Shown: piece after piece, positions 18,128 through 28,419 of the stretch | Numbering within the stretch: position 1 is the first letter of the stretch | Layout of the letters: each line of letters opens with the position of its first letter | Assembly (NCBI GenBank): GCA_009746045.1 | Contig: RPFO01000178.1 | Span: 746,125-810,124, forward strand | Reading direction: 5' to 3' | Source of the DNA: Mesostigma viride | Lineage: Eukaryota > Streptophyta > Mesostigmatophyceae > Mesostigmatales > Mesostigmataceae | DNA length: 64,000 bases | Position numbers and translations under genes: made by a program | The notes under the pieces: generated by a model | Databases searched by the model: none | What the model was told of the DNA's origin: nothing | What the model saw: only the letters and a program-made list of their open reading frames with translations

Positions 18128-20119
18128 ATGTTGCTGGATAGTGGTATATGCCCCGCTCTTTTATATAAACGACGCGTTCCTAGTACCTCGGTCACGGTTG
18201 GGTTATCAACAGTGGACCTTACACCATCGAATGTCCCCGTTTTCGTGATGGCGACATTTAATGAAGACGTCACTGGTTTTGATCTATCAGACATTGACGT
18301 GACAAACGGAACGGCAGTCGACCTCTTTTTAGGTGCACCGGCGACGTATTTTTTTGATATAACAAATATCACAGGTTCGATCCCAACCACGGTTTCCGTG
18401 AAAGAAAATAAGGTAACAGGGGTTTCTGGGGCATATAACGACGAATCCAACCTGTTATCATTTACCTACACCCCTCCTTCCACCACCGTCACACTTGCTA
18501 CAACGGCAGGCGCTAATCCTACTGCGAGCCCTATCGCAGTGGCTGCCACTTTCAGTAAGTCCATAGCTGGTTTTTCCATAGACGACATAGTAGTTACCAA
18601 TGGGACCGCTTCCTCGTTGACAGGCAGTGGTTCATCTTATACATTCTCGGTCACTCCCATCACGGCATACACCCCCACCACTGTTAGCGTGGGAGTGGAT
18701 GTGGTGGACGGTGGAAACGACGCATCCAATACTCTAACATTCACACTGAGCCCTCCACCTATCACAGTCGCTCTATCTACAGCTGCAGGGACATATCCAA
18801 CCACAAGCCCCGTCACAATGGATGTCACATTTGACAAGCCCGTGACCGGGTTTGGTAGCTGGGACATCTACGTGAACAACGGAACAGCGTCGTCGGTAAC
18901 CGGTACCGGGGCATCATACCAGTTCGCAATGACACCGACCACTCCATACTCCCAGACGACCGTGAGGGTGGTCGATGGCACGACGGTAGGCGAATTCGGG
19001 GTCACAAACGCCGAGTCCAACACGGTCGCGTTCACCTACTCCCCGCCGCCTACCGTCACCCTCGCGACTTCGGCCGGGGCAACACCGTCCGCGAGCCCAG
19101 TCGGCGTGACGGCTACCTTCAGCCGGTCAGTCACTGGTTTTGCGCTCGGGGACATCGTCGTTACCAACGGGACGGCGTCCAACTTGGTGCAGGTAAACGC
19201 GGCGTTTTACACGTTCGACGTGTCAGGAACCTCGAACACACTGACGACCGTCAGCGTGGGTGCCAACGCGGCGACAGACTCCGTGTCGGGCCATGGGAAC
19301 TCGGCGTCTAACCCGCTTACTTTTACGTATACGCCAGTTTACAACCCCGCTTCGGACTCGTCCGTCTTGGCGTGGTACGATCCATCGGACGTGTCCACCC
19401 TTTCCGTCAACAGCGACGGAACGGGAGGGGCTCCCGCGTACGCGTCCAAGGTCGGCAGGATGGCGGACAAGAAGAACACCTACCACCTGACGCAGGCAAC
19501 AAGCGGCATGCAACCAGAAAGAGACGCGACGTCTCTATCCTCCGCATCTTCGTGGCTTCGGTTCTACTACTCCAGCCAGCGTTTTTTGGCGTATTCCGGA
19601 AACATCCTCAACGCGAACACGCGCACCATCGTGATCGTCGCCAAACAGCGCAACACAGCACTCGCCCGCCCAGATCCTTACGTCTCATCAGGCACAGCGA
19701 CAAAAGGCATGATGTTGTGCGCGCCCGGAAGCACGCCTGCCATTGTGTACCAGACAGACTCGCTCAAAGTAACAAATTACGCGTCCAACACGGCCGTCAA
19801 GGAAGTGGCGACCGGCAGTCAGTTTTTCGACGACCAACCTCACGTCCTCCACGTCTCGTACGATGCATCGGTCACCCCCAAGGTGTGGAGCGCGACGTTC
19901 GACGGTAGGGAGGGCACGGTCGTCAGTAACAGCTTCACATCAGCCCCTTTCGCCGCCAACCTGAACTTGGGCGGCGACTCAGCCAACGGTCAACGTGCCT
20001 TCGACGGCTGGATCGGCGAGGTGCTCATTTACAACACGTACAAGACTTCCGCCGAACTGACGATGATCCGTCAATACCTTGCCGCCAAGTGGGGGGCACC
20101 GTTAACTCCTCCAGCATAG
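18128..20119 (+). CDS. Big-domain / LamG adhesin, probable virion spike
   Basis: 663 residues. Four tandem bacterial-Ig-like (Big) domains of about 90 residues occupy residues 20-410; each carries the pattern ATF...VTGF...DI-VTNGTA and ends in LTFTYTP. The C-terminal ~250 residues (from SVLAWYDPSDVSTL) form a LamG/concanavalin-like lectin fold ending in FDGWIGEVLIYNTYKT. Such modules bind sugars or surface proteins, so it is probably a receptor-binding spike. There is no signal peptide or membrane anchor, which fits a virion protein better than a host surface protein. It follows the capsid genes and has tctata just before the ATG. Frame intact. Confidence 0.8.
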   Translation: MLLDSGICPALLYKRRVPSTSVTVGLSTVDLTPSNVPVFVMATFNEDVTGFDLSDIDVTNGTAVDLFLGAPATYFFDITNITGSIPTTVSVKENKVTGVSGAYNDESNLLSFTYTPPSTTVTLATTAGANPTASPIAVAATFSKSIAGFSIDDIVVTNGTASSLTGSGSSYTFSVTPITAYTPTTVSVGVDVVDGGNDASNTLTFTLSPPPITVALSTAAGTYPTTSPVTMDVTFDKPVTGFGSWDIYVNNGTASSVTGTGASYQFAMTPTTPYSQTTVRVVDGTTVGEFGVTNAESNTVAFTYSPPPTVTLATSAGATPSASPVGVTATFSRSVTGFALGDIVVTNGTASNLVQVNAAFYTFDVSGTSNTLTTVSVGANAATDSVSGHGNSASNPLTFTYTPVYNPASDSSVLAWYDPSDVSTLSVNSDGTGGAPAYASKVGRMADKKNTYHLTQATSGMQPERDATSLSSASSWLRFYYSSQRFLAYSGNILNANTRTIVIVAKQRNTALARPDPYVSSGTATKGMMLCAPGSTPAIVYQTDSLKVTNYASNTAVKEVATGSQFFDDQPHVLHVSYDASVTPKVWSATFDGREGTVVSNSFTSAPFAANLNLGGDSANGQRAFDGWIGEVLIYNTYKTSAELTMIRQYLAAKWGAPLTPPA

Positions 20120-20157
20120 GCCTCTATAACTAAATATCTATCCATATCATGTAAGCA

Positions 20158-20670
20158 ATGGACTATCCAAATTATTACCAGATAGTACTTGACAGCGAGG
20201 CTTCATCGAGTGACAGTGACGTTGACAATGCGGCATTTCGTTTTAAAATTAAGCCAGATCCAAGTGCTCCCATCATTGACGGGGATTGGAGAGGCGGGCT
20301 TCACTTTGCGTCCATTGCAGGAATCGAAAGCAACCCCCCTCACGTGCTCATTGGCTTGGTATCCCCTAGTTTCTTGGGTGGTGAGCACAATTTGGACCAG
20401 GGGGTTGTGTTGGGATCAGAAATATGCAAAAAAGCAACAGCAACAACGACCACTTTCGACTATTCTTTGATCAATGATCACGCATATTTCAATTTGAGGA
20501 ATCCACATCTCTTTAGGAACGGGGGCATTCTGGAGATAAGGTTGGCCCACATAGATAGGGACGTAGGAGACACGGAATATCAAAACGTTGCTGCATACGA
20601 TTCTTTCGTCTGCGTGTTACAATTTGAGAGGGTGCGAGGTTTTAATAAATGCAAATGTCATGGCAAGTAA
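20158..20670 (+). CDS. Virion-protein candidate, unknown family
   Basis: 170 residues, beta-rich (RFKIKPDPSAP, LEIRLAHIDRDVG, VCVLQFERVRG). The C-terminal strand pattern resembles that of the minor capsid protein, so a jelly-roll-like structural protein is possible. Two TCTAT motifs lie 20-34 bp upstream of the ATG. Its stop overlaps the start of the next small gene. Confidence 0.6.
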   Translation: MDYPNYYQIVLDSEASSSDSDVDNAAFRFKIKPDPSAPIIDGDWRGGLHFASIAGIESNPPHVLIGLVSPSFLGGEHNLDQGVVLGSEICKKATATTTTFDYSLINDHAYFNLRNPHLFRNGGILEIRLAHIDRDVGDTEYQNVAAYDSFVCVLQFERVRGFNKCKCHGK

Positions 20671-20863
20671 TTTCTGTGCATCATATATGGGTGGTTGCTT
20701 CGGAAAATTCACTCTCGTGGACACTCTAGAATCTTCGTTCAGGCGCTTGACAAGTGACCCAGTTGATTACTCGCACGCTTACGAGTCTTTTTACCTAAAT
20801 TCACGTCCCAGAACTCGCCACGTGGTAGAGGCCACCTTAGACTTGCATCGCTCCGAAATTTAG
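20660..20863 (+). CDS. Small 67-residue protein
   Basis: It starts MASNFCASYMGGCFGKF within the last codons of the preceding gene. Unrecognised. The tight overlap with a gene on the same strand supports it; the frame is open further upstream, but that part shadows the previous gene. Confidence 0.4.
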   Translation: MASNFCASYMGGCFGKFTLVDTLESSFRRLTSDPVDYSHAYESFYLNSRPRTRHVVEATLDLHRSEI

Positions 20864-21012
20864 CCAAGTTCGACACTTGTACAAGTCCAGCCACCTTCGC
20901 GTCCTGTCCAGGCCGTGCCAGCAGACGTAACGGACCTTGGCACATTGTGCACAAATAGGCAAAATCACGTGCAAGTCACGCATCTCACGTTGCAAGCTCT
21001 CTGCCGGTAGCC
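20864..21012. other. Gap before the last viral gene
   Basis: No gene or strong promoter motif is visible. Confidence 0.4.
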
Positions 21013-21585
21013 ATGGCTTCCCGAAACGCAGGGCCTTGCGAGAAAGCGCTGGCAATGCTTGGAAAAATCCTCGATGGTCTCGAGGACGGCCAGACAAAGA
21101 TATCTGACCAGCTCGCACACCTGACGCACAAGGTCTCCCTTCTTTCCGGAAACGAAGGTGCTGTTGGAGGCACCGGACCTACCTGCGAGGTCTTCAAGAT
21201 TCACGACGCCGGATATGACGATGTCGACCGCAAGACGCCAAAAATTTGCGTCGAGTGGGTCTACGAGAAGAATGCGGCAAAGCCGAGGAAGGTCGAGGAC
21301 CGCTGCGAGTGGATTCGCCTCGACCAAGCCGACGGGTGCGTTAAGATGGTTGACGATTTCCTCAATGGCTTCTCCAAGTCCAAGCGCCAGCCAGGCATTT
21401 CCCCCATTGCGCTCTACAGGGCATGGGAGGAGGTAAAGAAGGGTTTCGAGGACGCAAAGACCGCCACTTCCAATGGCAGGAAGAGGAGCCGCGAGGGAGC
21501 GTCAAGCTCCCACGGCCATGGCGACAAGAAGAACTCCGCCTCGTACGTGAAGAGCCTGACTGGACACTCCAAGGACAAGGAGTAG
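21013..21585 (+). CDS. Charged protein at the right end of the virus
   Basis: 190 residues, not recognised. Residues 5-45 are helical and may be a coiled coil, residues 55-140 look globular (CVEWVYEKNAAKPRKVEDRC), and the last 45 are basic and disordered (NGRKRSREGASSSHGHGDKK), suiting nuclear import or nucleic-acid binding. It is the last gene before the right TIR. No function can be given. Confidence 0.6.
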   Translation: MASRNAGPCEKALAMLGKILDGLEDGQTKISDQLAHLTHKVSLLSGNEGAVGGTGPTCEVFKIHDAGYDDVDRKTPKICVEWVYEKNAAKPRKVEDRCEWIRLDQADGCVKMVDDFLNGFSKSKRQPGISPIALYRAWEEVKKGFEDAKTATSNGRKRSREGASSSHGHGDKKNSASYVKSLTGHSKDKE

Positions 21586-21861
21586 ATTGTCGTCTTGTTG
21601 ACGACGGCAACGAGCTTGCCATTTTCGCTCTTGTCGAGCTGATAACGAATGTAAACGTGTTATATTTTTTAATGAATTCGTTTATGCAGTATAAAACGCG
21701 TCAATATATGCTGAAAACAATTTTCATTTCGTCTCGAATTGCAGTTCTAACTGCGGGTTTAAAAAAGTAGAGTAAACCTCTCATGCATCGACGCAGGTCG
21801 TATGGGATTCTTGCATAGGTCGTCTGAGTTTTCAGATTAATAAACCCTAACACTCTGCACA
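21586..21861. other. AT-rich spacer before the right TIR
   Basis: Contains ttatattttttaatg (21659-21673) and an isolated ataaaccctaac near 21840. No gene seen. Confidence 0.4.
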
Positions 21862-22545
21862 CCCGCCGCGCGGCCCTCGCCGGCTCCCTCACCCTGTGAG
21901 GCCATGGCGAAAAATTGGGCGGTCTTTTCTTAAGAGTAAGTACGTGCAATTTTTCGCCACATCCAACAAACCACGCCACCTCAGCGCCGGCCAGTGGGGG
22001 AAGGTGGCGAAAAATTGGGCGTTCTTTATATAAGAGTAAGTACGTGCAATTTTTCGCCATCACTCTCACACCTTGACAAACACCTCCTATACCCCGCGCC
22101 AAGGGGTGGCAGGGTGGCGAAAAATTGGGCGTTCTTTATATAAGAGTAAGTACGTGCAATTTTTCGCCATCACTCTCACACCTTGACAAACACCTCCTAT
22201 GACCCGCGCCAAGGGGTGGCAGGGTGGCGAAAAATTGGGCGTTCTTTATATAAGAGTAAGTACGTGCAATTTTTCGCCATCCTTGTCACACCCCAACCCT
22301 CACAACTGCCGGGGTGGTGACAGATGCCAGCCTAAATGTCACAACCTGGTGAGCAGTGGTGGCAGGCGGGCACTTCTGTTTTTTGCAAGTGGTTTAGGGT
22401 TTTAGGGTTTAGGGTTTAGGGTGAGACCCATCCTAGGCCGCGGTCACTATAGGGTCACTATAGGGGTGGCAGATGCCAGCATAAGGGTGGTGCACTTCTC
22501 CTAGTCGCGATGACGGAATGATGACGGAATGATGATGGAAGCTAC
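21862..22545 (-). repeat. Right terminal inverted repeat of the viral element
   Basis: The mirror of 2882-3562 with a handful of substitutions and short indels. It keeps the same four palindromic units and the telomere-like stretch at 22391-22422, and ends ggaagctac directly before ttaattaattaattaattaa. Confidence 0.95.
21905..22279. promoter_or_regulatory. Four 55-bp palindromic units of the right TIR
   Basis: Units lie at 21905-21959, 22005-22059, 22115-22169 and 22225-22279. Arms and spacing mirror the left end, with the same changed innermost spacer. The TATA-like spacers here point inward on the minus strand. Confidence 0.7.
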
Positions 22546-22960
22546 TTAATTAATTAATTAATTAATGGGACGGAATGGATGATGCTAGCTATCTAGTTCC
22601 TAGTTACAGGGTTATGGGCACCACGGCCCGAATCGCTGGGAATGCCAAACGCGGTCATACGTGGAGCCCCCACAGACTTGAGGGTGGTCTCCTTCATCAC
22701 TAGTTGCCATCTATCCTTGCGAACCATCTGCCTCCATACTACAGACAAACCAGGAGGCTGCCCTGGCGTGAGCCCGTCCCATCTAGGGTGGCACATGTCC
22801 ATGCCTAGTCTATCACGGAAAGTCCACGGGTGGCGGCCCTGCCGCGCGCGGCCTGGGCCGGCAGGCCAGGTGAGGACAAAACGTGGGCGGGCTTGGTGCC
22901 AGCTAGTCTATCCGATGTGACACTTTGGCCAAGTGTGAGAGGTACTTAGGGAAATAGGTA
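22546..22960 (-). pseudogene. LINE 3' end abutting the right viral end
   Basis: Read on the minus strand this is the C-terminal RT remnant and 3' UTR of the LINE family (DMCHPRWDGLTPGQPPG), ending in TTAATTAA that touches the viral terminus. It is similar to but clearly diverged from the copy on the left flank, so it is a separate insertion, not a target-site duplication. Confidence 0.75.
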
Positions 22961-23559
22961 ATTCCCCTGAAGAAAGTTGGTTCCGGACCCTAGCGTGAGA
23001 GGGTCCGCAGTCAGACTACGTGTAAATTAATTTGAATGAATTAATGATTGCCTGATTCCATCATTACTGAACACGTGACTGCGTCACGCGAGCTCAATGA
23101 AATGGAAATGGAATGTGATGGGTGGCTATCTAACCTCAAGTTGCAGCCTTGCAGGATAGCGGGCATCACGGCCCGAACCACTATGTCTACGGTAATAATT
23201 TTAAGTCAGGCAACTATTCCCGAGACCCAAGGACAAGCCCCACAGGGAGAGTAGACCTCACATGAATTATACAGATCAGTTGCTGGCCGACCTGGTGGAC
23301 CCAGCCCAGTTTGAACACCGCATTTCCATTCTCTCGCTTGGACTGCTATGCAGGACTGAAGAAGAGGTGGCAGACCATTGTCCAGGCCCACACGCCACCC
23401 CCTGTGGGCAAGCCCCCGCCGCCCCCCCCCCCAGGAGGAAGGGGCACTTTGCTGAGTAGCTTAGCTACGGTTTTTGTGGCTTAGTTTAGATTAGCTTAAA
23501 GTTATATGCGCGCGGCCGGGCCGCCATCTGTACGTGGACTTTCCGTGATGAGCTAGGCA
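22961..23559. other. Mixed LINE-derived DNA
   Basis: A degenerate terminal hairpin (aacacgtgactgcgtcacgc) lies at 23071-23090 next to aattaatg. The frame at 23262-23459 (YTDQLLADLVDPAQ) may be another broken LINE piece. Nothing intact. Confidence 0.4.
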
Positions 23560-24247
23560 TATGCATGGACATGCGCACCGCATGTACACCGCATGTACAC
23601 CGCTGGCCTCACCGCCCAGCCAGGCGGTGAAGGACATTGCCGCCAAGCCAGCCCCCGCTGGCCCGGCTGGCGATGCCCGGCCCTCCCACCCAGACCTGGG
23701 CGGACATGCTCAAGCAACACACCACCTCCACCACCTCCGCCGTCGCCTGAGCACAGCTCAAGCAGCAGACGCTCGACCTCCACGAGGAGGCCGAGCTCGA
23801 CAAGCGCAGCCTTAGCGTCATCGTCAAGATCGACTTGGACCTGGTGGAAGGTGAGAATTCCGTGACGCTTGCACAGGCGTTTGAGAGAGAAATCCTTGGT
23901 CGCATGGGCCTCATTGGTGAGATCAAGCTGGACGCCCACCGCCTGCCCCGCTCGCGGGCTATAAGGCAGGGGCGCCTCCGCTTCTGCTCATCTTTGAGAA
24001 CCCTGCTGACAAGATTTCGTTTTTCAGACGCCGCAAGTGGCTCGAGAAGACTCACTGCACCCTGGACAACGACTTGACCCTGGCGCAGCATTGAACAACG
24101 GCGACGGGAGCTATGGCCGACCTACCTTCAGCTCCGGCGGACCGCAGCGGGGAAGCCGGTGTACTGGAAGGGGGCGGCCATCTACGTCGGCCACAAGCCC
24201 TGGCAAGCGACCCCCGCTGCCCCAGCACCTCCAGACACCCCAGCTTA
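23560..24247 (+). pseudogene. Broken LINE ORF1 copy
   Basis: A frameshifted, truncated relative of the intact ORF1 at 53007-54350. Shared blocks include the Ala/Pro-rich segment near 23640 and the C-terminal RRRELWPTYLQLR ... GKPVYWKGAAIYVGHKPWQA near 24105-24210. Several frame changes show it is dead. Confidence 0.8.
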
Positions 24248-24770
24248 GGGGAATACAGCAGTAGTGCAGAAAAGTAAGGCCTAGCCACCGTGGCCTTGAA
24301 GATGTACGCCTTAGTATTACGGGCCCCATACCAGCTGATGCCTTAGCATTATTTAGCCATGTACATGTGTGATTTCTGGCCAGCGCTGGTTGTCTCGATC
24401 CTTGATGGCAGCACATGCGTGCCTATGATATGCCATGCACACACCAGATGATGCCTAGCTATATTATTTAGTTATTCTGTGCCCATGCAGAGAGCTACTC
24501 TCTGCTGAGAAGCCATGCCCTAGCCATTGCCTAGCCATAATAATCTTCCACCCCGTGCCAGGCCTTTCCGACACGAGAAGAGCTCTGACACATCATGGTG
24601 GTGCAGGTGCACTTGGTGCACCTATAGCAGGTCTAGTTTACACCCTACCCTTGCAAGAAGTAGCCCAGAATGTATCAAAAGCCATATGCCCCTTCTCAGG
24701 GATATGTGCTACTACTACATGTACTCCCAACGGAGTTATGTTCTTAATCCTTAATTAATTAATGAAGTAA
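24248..24770 (+). repeat. 3' region of the ORF1-type LINE copy
   Basis: It matches the sequence after the intact ORF1 (54351-54840), including 'catcatggtggtgcaggtgc' and 'caacggagttatg', and ends in ttaattaattaatga. Confidence 0.7.
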
Positions 24771-25103
24771 TGGACATGTGCTACCCTAGATGGGACGGGC
24801 TCACGCCAGGGCAGCCTCCTGGTTTGTCTCATCGTCTGTAATATGGAGGCAGATTGCTTGCAAGGATAGATGGCAACTAGTGATGAAGGAGACCACCCCC
24901 AGGCAACTCAGTGGGGGCTCCGCGTGCTACCCACTTTGGCATTCATAGCGATTCGGGCCGTGGTGCCCACAACCCTGTAACGTACTAGGAACTAGATATA
25001 GCTTGCATCATCCATTCCATCCCATGTTCGCATGTTCCCCTCCGGGCACTGAGGACTTAAATGCTCACGTGACGCAGTCGCGTGTCCATTAATTAATTAA
25101 TCC
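24771..25103 (+). repeat. LINE 3' end copy
   Basis: A short 3' fragment of the RT-type LINE, joined directly to the previous TTAATTAA. It ends with the hairpin (25066-25084, one arm mismatch) and then attaattaattaat. Confidence 0.75.
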
Positions 25104-25319
25104 TAACCTATAAACCGAGCTTTCTCAACGGTCATGGTACAAAATTTCGTTGAAAAATTGGCCATTCGACCCTACTTAGTTCTCGGAGTTGGGATATGCA
25201 AAAGGTATTGTGACGGGATTCAACTACAGCTGGGCCTATTTGACGGGAGCTACTTGACGTCATTTACCTGGAATGATCACCAGGATCGTGGGCAGAGATT
25301 TACTGAACTCCGCCGCTGG

Positions 25320-25563
25320 ACGGGATTGACGGGATTGACGGGATTGACGGGATTGACGGGATTGACGGGATTGACGGGATTGACGGGATTGACGGGATTG
25401 ACGGGATTGACGGGATTGACGGGATTGACGGGATTGACGGGATTGACGGGATTGATGGGATTGACGGGATTGACGGGATTGACGGGATTGACGGGATTGA
25501 CGGGATTGACGGGATTGACGGGATTGACGGGATTGACGGGATTGACGGGATTGACGGGATTCA
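25320..25563. repeat. 9-bp minisatellite
   Basis: About 27 tandem copies of GGATTGACG, with one unit reading gatggg. Single dispersed 'acgggatt' words continue to about 25665. The repeat forms an accidental open frame. Confidence 0.95.
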
Positions 25564-25669
25564 GTGATTGACGACTGCTAGACGGAATACTGTTGACGGG
25601 ATAAACTTGACGGCCGGGATTCTACTACACGGGATTCTTTTTCACGGGATTCTACTTGACGGGATCCGC

Positions 25670-26399
25670 ATGGGGGGACGGGAAAGGTTGTAGAGGGCGG
25701 AAATGCGACCGGCGACGTTTACCGGTAGGTTGAGTTTAGTGAAGTTTCCCGCGCCGGTTGTCCGACAGGGTTATTAATAGTGGATCCAAAGACCGGCGAC
25801 GTGGGAAACTGGGAATGCGACCTCTTGATGGCGCGTGGAAGTCATCTATGACAGATCAAAGGTTGGAAATAGCCTAGGCCAGTAGTAGGGGTCGAATTTA
25901 GATACGACCGACGTCTCATCACGTCTTGCAAAAAAGCGACCTTTTAAACTAGGGGCGGAGCCCTACTACGGGATACACTTGTTAATTATTATAAATAATA
26001 CATAAATAAATTAAATTGTAATAATAACAAAAGAAATTAAAGAAAGAATTAAGAGGTCATTGCTGGGATGTGGTGAGGCATAGGCGATTCATCCCCACAT
26101 TAATTCTTAGGCACACAGGCGTCAGTGGGCCTAGCGGAGCACCTGGCCCGCACAGATATGAGGTAGATACATGAGACAGACTAGCTGCCGCACCACGCCT
26201 GCACAGCCCCGGCTTTTTGTCCTCACGTGGCTTGCCCCACTGGGCTACCCGCCGGCCTGAACGGGCCGCCCTCTGTGGACTTTGATTCCGCGATACGGCT
26301 ATAGGCATGGATCGACATGTGCTACCCGGCTTGACGGGGCGGGCTCACGCCTGGGGAACCCCCTGGTTTGTCTGTAATATGGACGCGTAAAGTGAGTCA
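25670..26399. other. Unassigned DNA with an AT-rich patch
   Basis: An AT-rich stretch (taataataca..., 25981-26055) is flanked by degenerate LINE-like words after 26100. No gene seen. Confidence 0.4.
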
Positions 26400-27800
26400 T
26401 TCACAATGACCCCAGCACGGCTGGGTGGGTATGGGGATGGGACGGAATACCGCCTGGCAGAGTTGATCTTAGTACGCCGACGATCATTGATACCACGCTC
26501 ATCGAGGATACCGAGCATGTCCACTTCTGGTTGGACTGCCTGGCCCTGGAATCACGAGGAGTTGGCCTGGAAATCAGCAAGAAGACTGAAGCGATCGGGC
26601 CAGGCTGGGGCTTGACGGTCGCCCTCCACCGCTTTTACGGTCGTCAGGCGCCACAGCAGTTCCCCACTACACCGAGCGTTTTAAACTCTTGGGCAGTCAA
26701 TGGCTTCCTAGCACCAAGGTCGATGACATCGACAGTCACACATAAGTCTTGCATGGACGGCTTTCAGCGTAAATTAGACAGCTAGAGTGTGGCATGCCAA
26801 GGACCTGGGCGCTGGCCGGAAACGGGGTCTTTTCAAGGTTCTTCTTGTAATCTTGTTCTTACTATTCTGACCTATGGGGCAGAAACCTGGACACTCACCG
26901 CTGAATGTCATCTGGAGTCCAAATTGAATGGAACAGTTACTATAGGATTAAGTATATCTTGGGGGTGAAGTACGTACGGCGAACACCGCCACTTGGCGGC
27001 ATTGTATGATGGGATGACCTGTACACGTGTCTGATATTATTCTAGGCAGCTTGGACTACAGTTTGCTGGCCATCTAGCCCGTACTTATCAGGTTGATGCA
27101 GATGAGGGCCCTGCTGGTTCCTTGCGGACTGGCCAGCCCGGGAGATATCTTCTTACATGGTCACTCTGCCAGGGTTAGGCGACGCGGTGGCCAACAATGG
27201 ACATACCGCGACATGATTTTGGCTGACATGCAGAGCAAAGACACTCGGCCGTTGGCGTCGCTCAGCTAAACCCCTCCTTAGACTCATCAGATATCCATGG
27301 TCGGATATGCAGGATAAGCATCATTGGGCGGACGTACATGGTCAAAGACTACGACCCCCCAACTGTGGGTCCTAGGAAATATAGAAAGCTTGGTAGGCTT
27401 AGTTTGCGTGCCTGCAAGATTAGCTCGAGGCCTCAATTGAGGCCCATATTTAGACAAGCTGTGGACATACATGTATATATTGACGTCTTGGGAAGACGTC
27501 CACTATATCTTAAATTGGGGAGTTCAGGGCTCCGTGGTCCCCCAACTGGTTCACAAGACTATAATAATTAAGATAGGTGGCACTGACATGGGAATGAAGG
27601 CCACCCCCCTCCGGGTCGTTGGGGCCTCCGCTTGTGACCATGCAAGTTTGGCATCCTTAGCGATTCACGCCGCGGTGCCCGCAACCCTGCAACTAGGAAC
27701 TAGATAGCTACACCATCGATCCATCCCATCCCATATAATCATTTCCCTGAGGACTTATGCTCACGTTACGTAGTAATGTGTATCATGGGTTAATTAATTA
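26400..27800 (+). pseudogene. Degraded LINE reverse transcriptase, C-terminal half
   Basis: Recognisable pieces of the same RT family: YRLAELI before the lost YADD block (26450), DCLALESRGVGLEISKKTEA (26530), the thumb piece YGAETWTLT (26875) and QFAGHLARTYQVD (27060), then a 3' UTR with degenerate hairpin near 27765-27785 and ttaattaattaat. Many frameshifts and stops. Confidence 0.75.
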
Positions 27801-27849
27801 ATAGGCCATGTTGGATTGGGTCAGGAGTTCGATGTTTGAGCGCCCATGG

Positions 27850-28410
27850 TACATGCCCAGGATTAATTAATTAATCAATAGACACGTGACTGCGTCACGT
27901 GAGCATAAGTCCTCAGTGGGAGGGGAACATGGGATGGAATGGATGGTGTAAGCTATCTAGGTCCTAGTTACAGGGTTGTGGGCACCACGGGCCGAATCGC
28001 TATGAATGCCATACCCGGTCACACGCGGAGCCCCCACAGACTTGGGGGTGGTCTCCTTCATCACTACTTGCCATCTATCCTTGCGTACCATCTGCCTCCA
28101 TATTACAGACAAACCAGGAGGCTGCCCGGGTGTGAGCCCGTCACGTCTAGTGTAGCACATGTCCATGCCGAGTCTATCACGAAAAGTCCGCGGGTGGCAG
28201 CCCTGCCGCGCGCGGCCTGGGGCACGCCAGGTGAGGACATATCGCCCAGCCTGGGCGGGCTTGGTGCCAGCTAGTCTATCTGATGTGTCTACCTGATCTG
28301 TGAGGGCCAGGTGCCCGGCTAGGCCCAGGCGCCTGTGCCTAATAATGTGGGAAACATAGGGCAAATCAGCGTACAAATCCTCATTACTAATGTGCAAACC
28401 AAAGGGGAGC
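27850..28410 (-). pseudogene. LINE C-terminal and 3' end copy
   Basis: Read on the minus strand, 146 codons of the RT C-terminus remain open (ISNEDLYADLPYVSH to the family 3' UTR), ending with a perfect hairpin (27883-27901) and TTAATTAA. It is very similar to the plus-strand copy at 51650-52080. Confidence 0.8.
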
Positions 28411-28419
28411 TATCTAGGT

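Larger units (their letters stand above)
2882..22545. mobile_element. Endogenous Polinton-like virus / virophage-like element
   Basis: A complete-looking integrated double-stranded DNA virus. Both ends carry near-identical inverted repeats (2882-3562 and 21862-22545). Inside are the hallmark genes of PLVs and virophages: tyrosine recombinase, primase-helicase, FtsK/HerA-type packaging ATPase, minor capsid protein and double-jelly-roll major capsid protein, plus fibre and adhesin candidates. Replication genes point left and virion genes point right. It lacks introns, unlike the host genes further right. Length, TIRs and gene content fit PLVs; I see no maturation protease and no DNA polymerase. 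Both outer ends abut TTAATTAA tracts. Two hallmark genes carry single-base frameshifts. Confidence 0.92.

Noticed and set aside
22546-22960. Target-site duplication of a LINE around the virus
   Set aside because: The two flanking LINE pieces are inverted relative to each other and clearly diverged.
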